Source: JAYXXU01 sp049301135
GTDB lineage: Bacteria > Pseudomonadota > Gammaproteobacteria > Pseudomonadales > Moraxellaceae
Direction: 5' to 3'
DNA: 9,749 nucleotides
NCBI GenBank assembly: GCA_049301135.1
Contig: JBAQKP010000245.1
Coordinates: 1 to 9,749 of the forward strand
The position numbers and the translations under genes are program-made. The notes beneath the pieces are model-generated. The model did not search any database. It saw only the letters and a list, made by a program, of their open reading frames with translations, and was not told the origin of the DNA. The first letter of the stretch is position 1; every line of letters begins with the position of its first letter. Below, in pieces: positions 1 to 5,948 of the stretch.

Positions 1-4
1 GCTC

Positions 5-277
5 ATGAGTGCCCGTTTTAAGCTCGGACAAATCCTGTCCACCACTGCCGCCAAACAAACCTTGGCTAATGCACAGATCGACCCACGACACTTAATCATG
101 CGTCACCGTCAAGGCGACTGGGGCGCCGTTTGTGAAGAGGATGCCGAGTTAAACAACGATGCCGTGAAATACGGCGGACGCCTGCTGTCTTCGTATTTGA
201 TTGGCGATGAGAAGCTTTGGATTATTACTGAGGCTGATCGTAGTGCTACAACGCTGTTGATGGCGGATGAGTATTGA
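5..277 (+). CDS. Small conserved plasmid/ICE accessory protein (90 aa), function unknown
   Basis: A complete 90-residue frame opens with ATG at position 5 and ends with TGA at 275-277. It matches, from memory, a short protein common on plasmids and integrative elements that databases often label 'plasmid-related protein' or mislabel as a type I restriction subunit. The recognisable parts are an N-terminal RFKLGQIL segment, a central HRQGDWG, and a C-terminal WIITEADRSATTLL followed by MADEY. No catalytic motif, signal peptide or membrane segment is visible, so it is probably a soluble cytoplasmic protein. The length is normal for the family, which argues that the start is right even though the ribosome binding site falls outside the window. 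It is followed by two hairpins, the second a convincing terminator, so it is probably the last gene of an operon entering from the left. Family membership is fairly sure; function is unknown. Confidence 0.8.
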   Translation: MSARFKLGQILSTTAAKQTLANAQIDPRHLIMRHRQGDWGAVCEEDAELNNDAVKYGGRLLSSYLIGDEKLWIITEADRSATTLLMADEY

Positions 278-302
278 TCGCCTAAAATCGGATTTGTCAC
301 AA

Positions 303-334
303 CCCAATGCCCAGACAACGGTCTGGGTATTGGG
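303..334. repeat. 14-bp stem hairpin between convergent genes
   Basis: The arms at 303-316 and 321-334 pair over 14 positions with one internal G-T wobble (309 with 328) and a four-base loop AACG. It lies just past the stop of the 5-277 gene. It has no T-run on either side, so it may stabilise the transcript 3' end or assist the terminator that follows. Confidence 0.6.
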
Positions 335-340
335 ATAAAC

Positions 341-365
341 AGGAGCGGTGGGCTCCTATTTTTTT
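341..365 (+). terminator. Rho-independent terminator after the 5-277 gene
   Basis: AGGAGC at 341-346 pairs with GCTCCT at 352-357 around a five-base loop, followed by A and then seven T (359-365). The T-run lies on the plus-strand side, so it ends plus-strand transcripts from the 5-277 gene before they reach the convergent gene whose stop is at 374. Confidence 0.8.
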
Positions 366-373
366 GCCTCCGG

Positions 374-1084
374 TCAGCCACGACTACAGCCGAAATGCCG
401 AATACGATCACCGTAATGTTTACTTTCCACCTTGGCAAAGTAACTCAGTCGCTTGAAAACAGCGTTGTACTGATGAGTGAATGCCATGTCGTTACGATCA
501 AGGCTGTACACGGGATTGTCAGGGAAATGTACCAGTCCCACCATATGCGCCATACTCATACCCAAAGCACTCGCCCAAGCCGATAAAATCCGCCCTGCCA
601 TGTTTTCTGGTGGCTCCTGCCAATGATCGACAGGCATATCTGGATCGTTACAGCACGGAGCGGCGGTATAGTTACCCAACGTAAAGTAAGCGTCACGGTT
701 TAACATAATCGCCATGTGGTAGTGACAGGCTTCAGAGCTTACTCGCTCCTTTGCCCAAACATAGTACAAATTACAGGGATACGCGCGCTTGCCCTGCGCC
801 TGCTTGCGCTGCTGGTCCGCACGGATTTTGGCCTTTAGCGCATCGACAAAACGTGAAATGGCCTGATCATCTCGACAGTGCAGGTTCTGTGGAAAATGCA
901 AATCAAATCGCATCACAGACAAACGGGTGTACTCTGTACAGGCGTGATCCAATGTTTGCTGGATACGTCGCAAATACTGCTCAACCAAGCCCAAGGGCTG
1001 TTGCAAGACAGGGTGATCGTTCCACCAAGACTCGTTGTTGTACACGGTCAGGTTGTGGTTATGTGGATGAAGATGGATAGACAT
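374..1084 (-). CDS. Inovirus Gp2-like protein (YagK/YfjJ C-terminal domain), 236 aa
   Basis: The protein resembles the inovirus-type Gp2 / YagK-YfjJ family, found in phage satellites, prophages and plasmids and generally suspected of a replication- or DNA-processing role; this family call is from memory. Visible features are SVMRFDLHFP (about residues 56-65), a WAKER segment leading to an HYH pair (H121, H123) with MAIMLNRDAYF after it, and the typical C-terminal block RLSYFAK (212-218) ending in HFGCSRG. The HxH pair recalls HUH nucleases, but no full HUH active site with a distal tyrosine can be claimed. A GTG start at 1123 and an ATG at 1111 are also in frame. I chose ATG at 1084 because AGGAG (complement 1093-1097) sits 8 bases upstream, whereas the earlier starts lack one. 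The gene stands alone, convergent to the 5-277 gene, with a repeat-rich 900-bp region upstream. Confidence 0.8.
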   Translation of the reverse strand: MSIHLHPHNHNLTVYNNESWWNDHPVLQQPLGLVEQYLRRIQQTLDHACTEYTRLSVMRFDLHFPQNLHCRDDQAISRFVDALKAKIRADQQRKQAQGKRAYPCNLYYVWAKERVSSEACHYHMAIMLNRDAYFTLGNYTAAPCCNDPDMPVDHWQEPPENMAGRILSAWASALGMSMAHMVGLVHFPDNPVYSLDRNDMAFTHQYNAVFKRLSYFAKVESKHYGDRIRHFGCSRG

Positions 1085-1134
1085 GAATCTCACTCCTATG
1101 TACGGATTCATAGGATGTGTCACTCTGTAATTAA

Positions 1135-1154
1135 ATATGAGTAGTCACTCATAT
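1135..1154. promoter_or_regulatory. 8-bp-arm dyad upstream of the Gp2-like gene
   Basis: ATATGAGT (1135-1142) and ACTCATAT (1147-1154) are perfect inverted repeats around a 4-base spacer. The dyad lies about 50 bases upstream of the chosen start at 1084, where an operator overlapping a minus-strand promoter would be expected. No convincing -35/-10 pair was found, so the operator role is an inference. Confidence 0.4.
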
Positions 1155-1178
1155 CATCATGCCTATCTATACTGACTG

Positions 1179-1193
1179 ATCATCTCAGATGAT
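1179..1193. repeat. Perfect 7-bp-arm dyad ATCATCT-C-AGATGAT
   Basis: Two 7-base arms are separated by a single C. It lies between the dyad at 1135-1154 and the tandem repeats at 1260-1301. It could be a protein-binding site, since a one-base loop is too tight for a good RNA hairpin. Confidence 0.4.
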
Positions 1194-1250
1194 AATCTAT
1201 ACTAGGTATGATTCTCTCTTATATCTTTGTATTCTAATGTTATCTATGTA

Positions 1251-1310
1251 TTTAGTATTATAATCTAATACCTAGTTTATATAATCTAATACCTAGTTTA
1301 TAATACTAAA
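1251..1310. repeat. Tandem 21-mer (x2) flanked by a 13-bp inverted repeat
   Basis: Two identical 21-base copies lie back to back at 1260-1280 and 1281-1301. Each begins ATAATCTAATACC and ends TAGTTTAT. The block is framed by a perfect 13-base inverted repeat, TTTAGTATTATAA (1251-1263) and its complement (1298-1310), which overlap the outer ends of the copies. A diverged inverted copy of the core, ACTAGGTAT, is at 1201-1209. The arrangement looks like a protein-binding array, possibly an origin or operator linked to the Gp2-like gene. That link is inferred from position only. Confidence 0.6.
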
Positions 1311-1537
1311 CCAACACGATTTAGGCCAAAAATTAACACCCCCTATATTGTATAAGAACTTCAAAATCCCAGAAAATTCACTCTGGAATTAAAGTAAGCT
1401 GCAAAGTCACGCATGCCTAGTCGCCGCCCTTCCTGCGACACCTCGTCGTCTGATGTGTCAACAAATCAAAAATCCGAGCGACTGTACTCCACTGCTATCC
1501 CCAAACCTACAAACCTACCCAAACATGCATAGCCTAA

Positions 1538-1684
1538 TACCACCAGCTCCATAGCTTACCCACGCCCGTTGAAACTTACATTTTGAGTTGGATTGATGCA
1601 AATTCTCTGGCGGCAGGCTTACGTACTCATCCCGAAAATGTCAGCCAGCTACACTGGTCAGGCATATTAGATTCTTACCACTAA
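1538..1684 (+). pseudogene. Possible coding remnant, 48 codons with no start
   Basis: A stop-to-stop frame follows TAA at 1535-1537 and ends at TAA 1682-1684. It contains protein-like text such as SWIDANSLAAGLRTHPENV and LHWSGILDSYH. There is no ATG start or ribosome binding site, and I do not recognise the family. It could be the 3' end of a deleted gene or chance; 48 codons is weak evidence. Confidence 0.2.
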
Positions 1685-1692
1685 ACCATAGA

Positions 1693-1749
1693 TTCAAACG
1701 ATTGCAGGGAGACATCGATGCTTGTTTAATCCTTGAGAAATCGTTTGAA
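1693..1749. repeat. 11-bp inverted repeat with 35-base spacer
   Basis: TTCAAACGATT at 1693-1703 is exactly complementary to AATCGTTTGAA at 1739-1749. No T-run follows, so a terminator is unlikely. It could be a binding site or the ends of a small decayed element. Confidence 0.4.
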
Positions 1750-1923
1750 AAATATTGGCCAGCTACAAGCTAAGATGTTTTTTGAAAAATTCCTAAAAAT
1801 TGGACTGTATCCCTTGCTATCCTTGGCTTTTACGCATTTTTGATTGTAAAAATATTACGAAAATATTTTTAATAAGTCACGAAAAAACAATGGAAATAAT
1901 TTAAAAAAATTATGAAATTTTAA

Positions 1924-1955
1924 TTGAAACGTTTGCCAAATAATTTTGATATAGT
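1924..1955 (+). promoter_or_regulatory. Candidate promoter for the 1986 gene
   Basis: TTGAAA (1924-1929) could serve as -35. The best -10 match, TATAGT (1950-1955), is 20 bases further on, longer than ideal; GATATA (1948-1953) gives a better 18-base spacing but a poorer match. Either fits transcription of the gene at 1986, so the call is tentative. Confidence 0.35.
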
Positions 1956-1975
1956 GATGGTTAGACAACCAACCT

Positions 1976-1983
1976 GAGGTGAG
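1976..1983 (+). promoter_or_regulatory. Ribosome binding site for the 1986 gene
   Basis: GAGGTGAG ends two bases before the ATG at 1986, with the GAGG core six bases away. This supports ATG 1986 as the start of the 320-aa gene. Confidence 0.7.
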
Positions 1984-1985
1984 CC

Positions 1986-2948
1986 ATGGCGTACGAAATA
2001 GAAAAATCAGATAACTTGCACATCTCTGGTTGGCCAGAGGAACTGCGTTCATTTGATGAGCGTGACGTGACATGGTGCTATGGCTTTTACTTTGTAATTG
2101 TTTCCGACAAAAACACACATGAAAAAGAAGTAGATCTGGTGGAGCATTTTAGAAGAGAAATTGATAGCGAAAGAAGATCGATCGTGGGCACTTCTTGTGA
2201 AGAAGCTACTGAAAAATTTTACACGAAAGTGCTGGCTCTCAAAAAAGCGAATGTTGTTGATCTCTCGTGGATTGATAAAAATGACCTAAGAATGTTGTAC
2301 TGGTTACTTTTAAAAGGCCAAAGTTTTGTAAAAGGATATCAACCTAATAATGACGCTGCAATATTTAAAACACCTAGCATTATCAACAATTTATCTCTAT
2401 ACGATGCGATCATCCACAATCTTGACTCTATAAAATTCCTACCAAACGGCTCAAATGAAAAGCAGTTGCAGCTTGATTTATTGCAACAATATTGGCTTAA
2501 AACCAAGATGCCAGTTAAAAAAGAAAAATGGATAGACCCAGAAAATTCGGATCAGTTGGCATGGATTTTTGAGTACATCGGAAAGCGCGGCAATCTAACT
2601 TTTTATGGATTGCTTCCGGACTCTATTGCTGGTTACCACTCCCTGATTTTGGCACATTTTGACGCAATGGGGTACTTCTACAGCCTGCATCACCAAGATT
2701 TTTCTATAAGAGATGCTTTTTTATTCAAGATTAAGGCGGCTTGGTCGCAACAAAAATTCCGAGACGCAGGCAAGACCAAAAAAGCTTATCACCTGCCATT
2801 GACTAAGGCTACCCACACTCAACTGACTCAATTGGCTGCCTTGTCAAATAAGTCAGATAGTGAATTTTTGGAGCGATTAATTGACACGGAATACCGCAAA
2901 GTAGCCCTAGATGAAAACGGAAAAGAGAAATACGCTCGCTTGTCCTAA
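1986..2948 (+). CDS. Unrecognised 320-aa protein with probable C-terminal ribbon-helix-helix
   Basis: I do not recognise the main body. Residues 1-260 are soluble, charged and rich in aromatics, with no membrane segment or signal peptide. From about residue 267 the chain reads YHLPLTKATHTQLTQLAAL followed by NKSDSEFLERLI, the strand-helix-turn-helix pattern of a ribbon-helix-helix (Arc/MetJ-like) domain. That suggests a DNA-binding regulator or plasmid maintenance factor with an N-terminal effector or partner-binding part. The ATG has a good GAGG site, and a long intergenic region precedes it. The gene is visibly more AT-rich than the nuclease operon it faces, which hints at separate origin. 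Its TAA stop (2946-2948) overlaps the TAG of the converging HNH gene (2945-2947), with no terminator between them. The real-gene call is strong; the RHH call is moderate. Confidence 0.75.
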   Translation: MAYEIEKSDNLHISGWPEELRSFDERDVTWCYGFYFVIVSDKNTHEKEVDLVEHFRREIDSERRSIVGTSCEEATEKFYTKVLALKKANVVDLSWIDKNDLRMLYWLLLKGQSFVKGYQPNNDAAIFKTPSIINNLSLYDAIIHNLDSIKFLPNGSNEKQLQLDLLQQYWLKTKMPVKKEKWIDPENSDQLAWIFEYIGKRGNLTFYGLLPDSIAGYHSLILAHFDAMGYFYSLHHQDFSIRDAFLFKIKAAWSQQKFRDAGKTKKAYHLPLTKATHTQLTQLAALSNKSDSEFLERLIDTEYRKVALDENGKEKYARLS

Positions 2949-4075
2949 AAACACCCCATCACCCGACTCTGGATCGGCTCAAGTGATTTGACGCCGACCC
3001 AGAGTAAGGCGCTTTGTTGCAGGGCGTGTTGGTAAGCCCAGTGTGCGATGTGCTTTGAGGTGTCAGCTGTGCCGTTAAAGCCAAGCTGATTGAGGTGGCC
3101 GTGGATTTCGATCCCTTCGCGGCTGTTGCGGTCGAGCCAGTGGGTCAGGTGAGGTTCAGCCGCCAGTAGGTCGCTTTTGTCGTTGTTGCATTTGCTGTGG
3201 GCAACCACGAAGTTTAGGGCGGTGTCGCGTGGATAGCGTGACCACGGGATGAAGTGATCTACTGCACTGCCCCGCTCTTGTAGTGTGCCGTGGCAGAAAA
3301 AGCAGCGGTGGTTCTGCATGGGCTTGAGGATCTTTTCAACTTGGGCAAGCGTGGCACGTGGTGTGCCAAACAGGAAGGATTCAAGGTCGTGTTGATCACC
3401 CAGTATGGGTTGGTTGGCAGCAACCTTTTGGATGAAGGTGATCCATTTTTGCCGTACCAGTTGTTGGATGATGCTTTGGAATTGGCGTAGGCAGTACATG
3501 ACGCCACTGTGCAGGATCAGATGGTGACCTTGGTTATTTGGAGATTTCTGGAGTTGTGGCTGGTAGAGAAATGGCAGTGGTTGGCCGTTGATGTTTTGTA
3601 GGTATTGAATCGGCATCTTCTTCAGGGTGTCACCGACTTGTCGGACGATGCTTGCCCATTCTGGATGGGTTCTGGCTTGGGCAAGGCTGTCACAACCTGC
3701 TTGCCTTAGGCTAAGGACACTGTTGATGATGGCGGCTTGTTTGCTGGTGTTTTGCCAGAAGATGCCATTATGGTCTGGTTGGGCTGTCCAGTACGGTAGG
3801 GTTTGTTGCCAGTACAGTTCAATGGTTTTTTCGGCCAGTAGCCAAATGGGGATGGCAAGTGGTTGGCCGTTGTCTTGGCCGATTTCGACACTGAGTTCGG
3901 TGATGGCCAATAGCAGGGCAAATTTATAGGTGGAGGTGAAACTGGCGTCGGTGAGCAGTTGTTGGATGCGCTGAAGGAATTGTAGTTGTTGGTCAGCATT
4001 TGGAATGGCATATAGGGTTATGGCAGTTGCAGAGGCGGTTGTTGTTGTCACTGTTGCACTGACTGGCGCGATCAT
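2945..4075 (-). CDS. HNH endonuclease family protein (376 aa)
   Basis: This is the third gene of the nuclease operon and a probable DNA-cleaving HNH (beta-beta-alpha metal) enzyme. The nuclease domain occupies about residues 255-305. A CxxC pair (C258, C261) and CNNDK (C296-K300) probably bind structural zinc. AVDHFIPWSRYPRD carries the catalytic DH (D273, H274), N288 is in the expected central position, and K300 is at the end. Residues 20-250 form a family-specific N-terminal region, including FTSTYKFALLLAITELSVE, which probably recognises substrate or a partner. The first 20 residues are Thr/Ala-rich and may be dispensable. ATG 4075 overlaps the HIT stop in an ATGA arrangement, indicating translational coupling. 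The gene ends by overlapping the stop of the opposing gene. The HNH assignment is firm from motifs; target and function are unknown. Confidence 0.88.
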   Translation of the reverse strand: MIAPVSATVTTTTASATAITLYAIPNADQQLQFLQRIQQLLTDASFTSTYKFALLLAITELSVEIGQDNGQPLAIPIWLLAEKTIELYWQQTLPYWTAQPDHNGIFWQNTSKQAAIINSVLSLRQAGCDSLAQARTHPEWASIVRQVGDTLKKMPIQYLQNINGQPLPFLYQPQLQKSPNNQGHHLILHSGVMYCLRQFQSIIQQLVRQKWITFIQKVAANQPILGDQHDLESFLFGTPRATLAQVEKILKPMQNHRCFFCHGTLQERGSAVDHFIPWSRYPRDTALNFVVAHSKCNNDKSDLLAAEPHLTHWLDRNSREGIEIHGHLNQLGFNGTADTSKHIAHWAYQHALQQSALLWVGVKSLEPIQSRVMGCF

Positions 4076-4464
4076 GGCTTGCTCCAGTAGTCGGCTTTGG
4101 CAGGGATGATCCAGCGGACGCCACCACGTGGGTCAGCAAGGTCATCGTGATAGCGGGGAATCAGGTGGATGTGCAGGTGTAGGACGGTCTGCCCTGCTGC
4201 TGCGCCGTCGTTGATGCCGATGTTCCAGCCGTCGGGGGAATATTCTTCACTGAGTTGTTGTTTTGCCAAGTCCAGTAGTGCCAGTAGGTTTTCACGCTCG
4301 ATGCTGGCGAGTTCAAAGAAGGAGCCAATGTGCCGGTGTGGGATGATGAGGCTATGCCCTGCTGAGATCGGGTAGCCGTCCCGAATCACTACGCCGCTGC
4401 TGTTGCGGTGCAGAATGCGTTCGGGTGGTAGCGTGCAAAATGGGCAGGGCTGCGAGTTAGTCAT
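4072..4464 (-). CDS. HIT (histidine triad) family protein, 130 aa
   Basis: This is a small nucleotide hydrolase or transferase of the histidine-triad superfamily. The catalytic triad is HLHIH (H96, H98, H100) followed by LIPR, preceded by GQTV, the standard active-site strand. An N-terminal CPFC (residues 7-10) fits the zinc-binding CxxC of Hint/Fhit-type proteins, and HSLIIPHRH (37-45) is the usual nucleotide-binding segment. The length is normal for the family, so the protein is probably active. Family members hydrolyse AMP-linked phosphoramidates, dinucleoside polyphosphates or adenylylated intermediates. ATG 4464 lies inside the 3' end of the upstream nuclease gene (8-base overlap) and the stop overlaps the HNH start, so the protein is probably made together with both nucleases. 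It could repair, signal or detoxify nucleotide intermediates there, but the substrate cannot be read from sequence. Confidence 0.92.
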   Translation of the reverse strand: MTNSQPCPFCTLPPERILHRNSSGVVIRDGYPISAGHSLIIPHRHIGSFFELASIERENLLALLDLAKQQLSEEYSPDGWNIGINDGAAAGQTVLHLHIHLIPRYHDDLADPRGGVRWIIPAKADYWSKP

Positions 4465-5509
4465 CTTGGGTTCCGATTTGTCCGAGTCGGGCGATGGCAG
4501 CAGTGCGTTCGCGCTCTAGCTCGCGTTTGAGTTCTTCTTCGCTGGGAAGGTACGGCAAATACTTGGCGGCAAACAGGTGACGTTGGTCAGCGAGGATGGA
4601 GTATTTGACAATCGCTTCGCTTTTTTCGCTGCACAGAACAAGGCCAATGGTGGGGTTGTCGTCTGCCCCTTTGCGTTGTTCATCGTACAGGCGCACGTAG
4701 GTGTCCATTTGACCGATGTCTTGATGTTTCAGTTTGCCCAGCTTGAGGTCGATCAGTAAAAAACATTTGAGCTTGAAGTTATAGAACACCAGATCAATGT
4801 AGAAGTCTTCATCGTCGAAGCGAATCCGTTGCTGCCGCTCGACAAAGGCAAAGCCTTTACCCAATTCCAGCAAAAACTGTTGCAGGTTGCCGATGATGGC
4901 ATTTTCAAGTTCACTTTCTTGGTAGGTTTTGTCCTGTAGATTCAGGAAGTCCAAAATGTACGGATCGCGCAGGTAGTCTTTGACGGTTTCTTGCAGCGGC
5001 GTAGTCTTGGCCTGAGCTTCTTGTTCGACCACTGCCCTGTCTTGGCTTGCTAATAGTCGTTCGTAGTACAGGGTGCTGATCTGTCGCTCAAGGGCGCGGG
5101 CACTCCAACTGTGATGAATGGCTTCCTGTAAATACCATTGTCGGGCAGCGGTCTGGTTCACGCGCATCAAGCTTCGGTAATGTGTCCAGCTTAATTCACT
5201 ACGCACTGCGTCGTGAATTGGAAAGGTGAGATAAAACTGGCGCATGTTACGCAGATTGCCGACATCAAAACCTTTACCCAATCGGTCGGTGAGTTGCTGT
5301 GACAGTTGCGAGAGTTGTTGCTGACCGTACTCGGCTCGGCTGTTGCCGTGCTGCTCATGCTCAACAATCATGCGGCCAATTTGCCAGTAGCTCTCGACCA
5401 TCGCAGTGTTAACGGCTTGACGGACATGCTGACGCGCTTGCTCAACCTGTGTGGCAATCTGGGTGACAAGATCAGCCAATGAGTTGCTAGATGGGTTAGC
5501 GTCGATCAT
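4457..5509 (-). CDS. DUF1016/YhcG-type PD-(D/E)xK nuclease (350 aa)
   Basis: This is the first gene of the operon and a full-length member of the DUF1016 (YhcG-like) family of PD-(D/E)xK proteins. Residues 10-150 form the helical DUF1016 N-terminal domain, with YWQIGRMIVE at 41-50 and SWTHYRSLMRV at 107-117. Residues 185-315 form the nuclease fold. The likely active site is E202 (LENAIIGNL), D239 (YIDLVFYN) and D254/K256 (LLIDLKLGKL), followed by the family block DIGQMDTYV and NPTIGLVLC. All key residues are present, so it is probably catalytically competent. A short charged C-terminal helix (325-340) follows. ATG 5509 has AAGGA (complement 5517-5521) 7 bases upstream. The stop overlaps the HIT start. 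YhcG proteins are reported in restriction and defence contexts and in mobile elements; the role here is inferred. Confidence 0.92.
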   Translation of the reverse strand: MIDANPSSNSLADLVTQIATQVEQARQHVRQAVNTAMVESYWQIGRMIVEHEQHGNSRAEYGQQQLSQLSQQLTDRLGKGFDVGNLRNMRQFYLTFPIHDAVRSELSWTHYRSLMRVNQTAARQWYLQEAIHHSWSARALERQISTLYYERLLASQDRAVVEQEAQAKTTPLQETVKDYLRDPYILDFLNLQDKTYQESELENAIIGNLQQFLLELGKGFAFVERQQRIRFDDEDFYIDLVFYNFKLKCFLLIDLKLGKLKHQDIGQMDTYVRLYDEQRKGADDNPTIGLVLCSEKSEAIVKYSILADQRHLFAAKYLPYLPSEEELKRELERERTAAIARLGQIGTQDD

Positions 5510-5564
5510 GAAATCATCCTTAGCTCAGTCAACCATAGAAAAATCAAATTCATACACATCATTT

Positions 5565-5594
5565 TTTATATCTTGAATATATCAGATATCTCAA
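5565..5594 (-). promoter_or_regulatory. Promoter of the nuclease-HIT-HNH operon, inside par-type repeats
   Basis: Reading the minus strand, TTGAGA (complement 5589-5594) and TATAAA (complement 5565-5570) are separated by 18 bases, each matching consensus at five of six positions. The start would lie about 50 bases upstream of ATG 5509. Both hexamers overlap the phased GATAT repeats at 5567-5627, so a protein bound to those repeats would cover the promoter. Confidence 0.6.
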
Positions 5595-5627
5595 AATTAG
5601 AAGATATCTGAAATATTATCTATATCT
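5567..5627. repeat. 9-bp-phased xATAT repeats, candidate centromere/operator (right of parB)
   Basis: ATATCT recurs at 5568, 5586, 5604 and 5622, exactly 18 bases apart. At the finer scale an xATAT pentamer falls every 9 bases, at 5567, 5576, 5585, 5603, 5612 and 5621, with only 5594 degenerate. The last copies run into the 3' end of the RHH gene. Short iterons on a fixed phase are typical of DNA bound cooperatively by ribbon-helix-helix partition proteins, so this is a candidate parS/operator for the adjacent pair. Confidence 0.7.
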
Positions 5628-5946
5628 GAACTCGCTTAATCCACTCAAGCTGCTGCTCTACGGTCATCTCATCAAATGCCCGTACTGCTGCACTGACAAT
5701 CTCAGACTGTGTGCATTTGATTGGTAAGTTAGCTAGCTCACCCAGCAACTGAGCATCTGGCACAGTGAATGACACCAAGACCTTTTGCACTTGTTTTTTT
5801 TCTTTAGGCTTACGCTGCTGCATGGGTTCAGGCATCGAACTGCTGTCAGTAGTGCCGTTCTGACGATCAACCGCACCTTGAATAAACTCCTCAACTTTTG
5901 GGGAAGGTGCAGTACGGCTAGCAAGACCTGCAAATCTATTCGACAT
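5620..5946 (-). CDS. Ribbon-helix-helix partition protein, ParB-like (108 aa)
   Basis: This is the probable centromere-binding partner of the adjacent ParA. Residues 1-50 are a flexible, Pro/Gln/Lys-rich arm, as in small class Ib partition proteins, where such arms stimulate the ParA ATPase. Residues 55-95 show the RHH pattern: a strand VLVSFTVPD, a helix through LLGELANL, a turn, then SEIVSAAVRAF. No ParB/Spo0J HTH or CTPase motif is present, so it belongs to the small RHH class and not to canonical ParB. ATG at 5946 is preferred over GTG at 5949 because GGAGG lies 7 bases before the ATG but only 4 before the GTG. The ATG is two bases past the ParA stop, so the genes form a coupled operon. 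Phased repeats lie on both sides of the operon. By analogy it should also repress its own operon. Confidence 0.82.
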   Translation of the reverse strand: MSNRFAGLASRTAPSPKVEEFIQGAVDRQNGTTDSSSMPEPMQQRKPKEKKQVQKVLVSFTVPDAQLLGELANLPIKCTQSEIVSAAVRAFDEMTVEQQLEWIKRVQI

Positions 5947-5948
5947 CA

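Larger units (their letters stand above)
1311..1985. other. Gene-poor AT-rich spacer with small dyads
   Basis: No convincing gene is visible in this roughly 670-base stretch. It holds a small stem-loop at 1437-1459 (GACAC with GTGTC), a stop-to-stop frame at 1538-1684 treated separately, an 11-base inverted repeat at 1693-1703/1739-1749, an all-AT 10-base-arm dyad at 1847-1871, and the upstream region of the gene at 1986. From about 1850 it is extremely AT-rich. The middle part is richer in GC and may be decayed coding sequence. Confidence 0.5.

Noticed and set aside
395..1144. Several plus-strand open frames opposite the Gp2-like gene
   Set aside because: They are antisense shadows without ribosome binding sites or family features; the minus frame has clear family motifs.
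1847..1871. All-AT hairpin (10-base arms) followed by a T-run, considered as a terminator
   Set aside because: The stem has no GC pairs and no gene ends nearby on the plus strand; it fits better as part of the AT-rich promoter region.
1855..2118. 87-codon minus-strand frame over the start of the 1986 gene
   Set aside because: Phe/Lys-rich translation of AT-rich promoter DNA; it conflicts with the well-initiated plus-strand gene.
3259..4011. Other open frames of 66-101 codons within the HNH gene, both strands
   Set aside because: Low-complexity or Cys/Pro/Ser-rich translations typical of shadow frames, inside a gene with a firm motif-based call.
5567..5627. CRISPR-like reading of the regularly spaced repeats
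   Set aside because: The repeat unit is only 5-6 bases on a 9/18-base phase, with no spacers or cas genes; it fits partition iterons.
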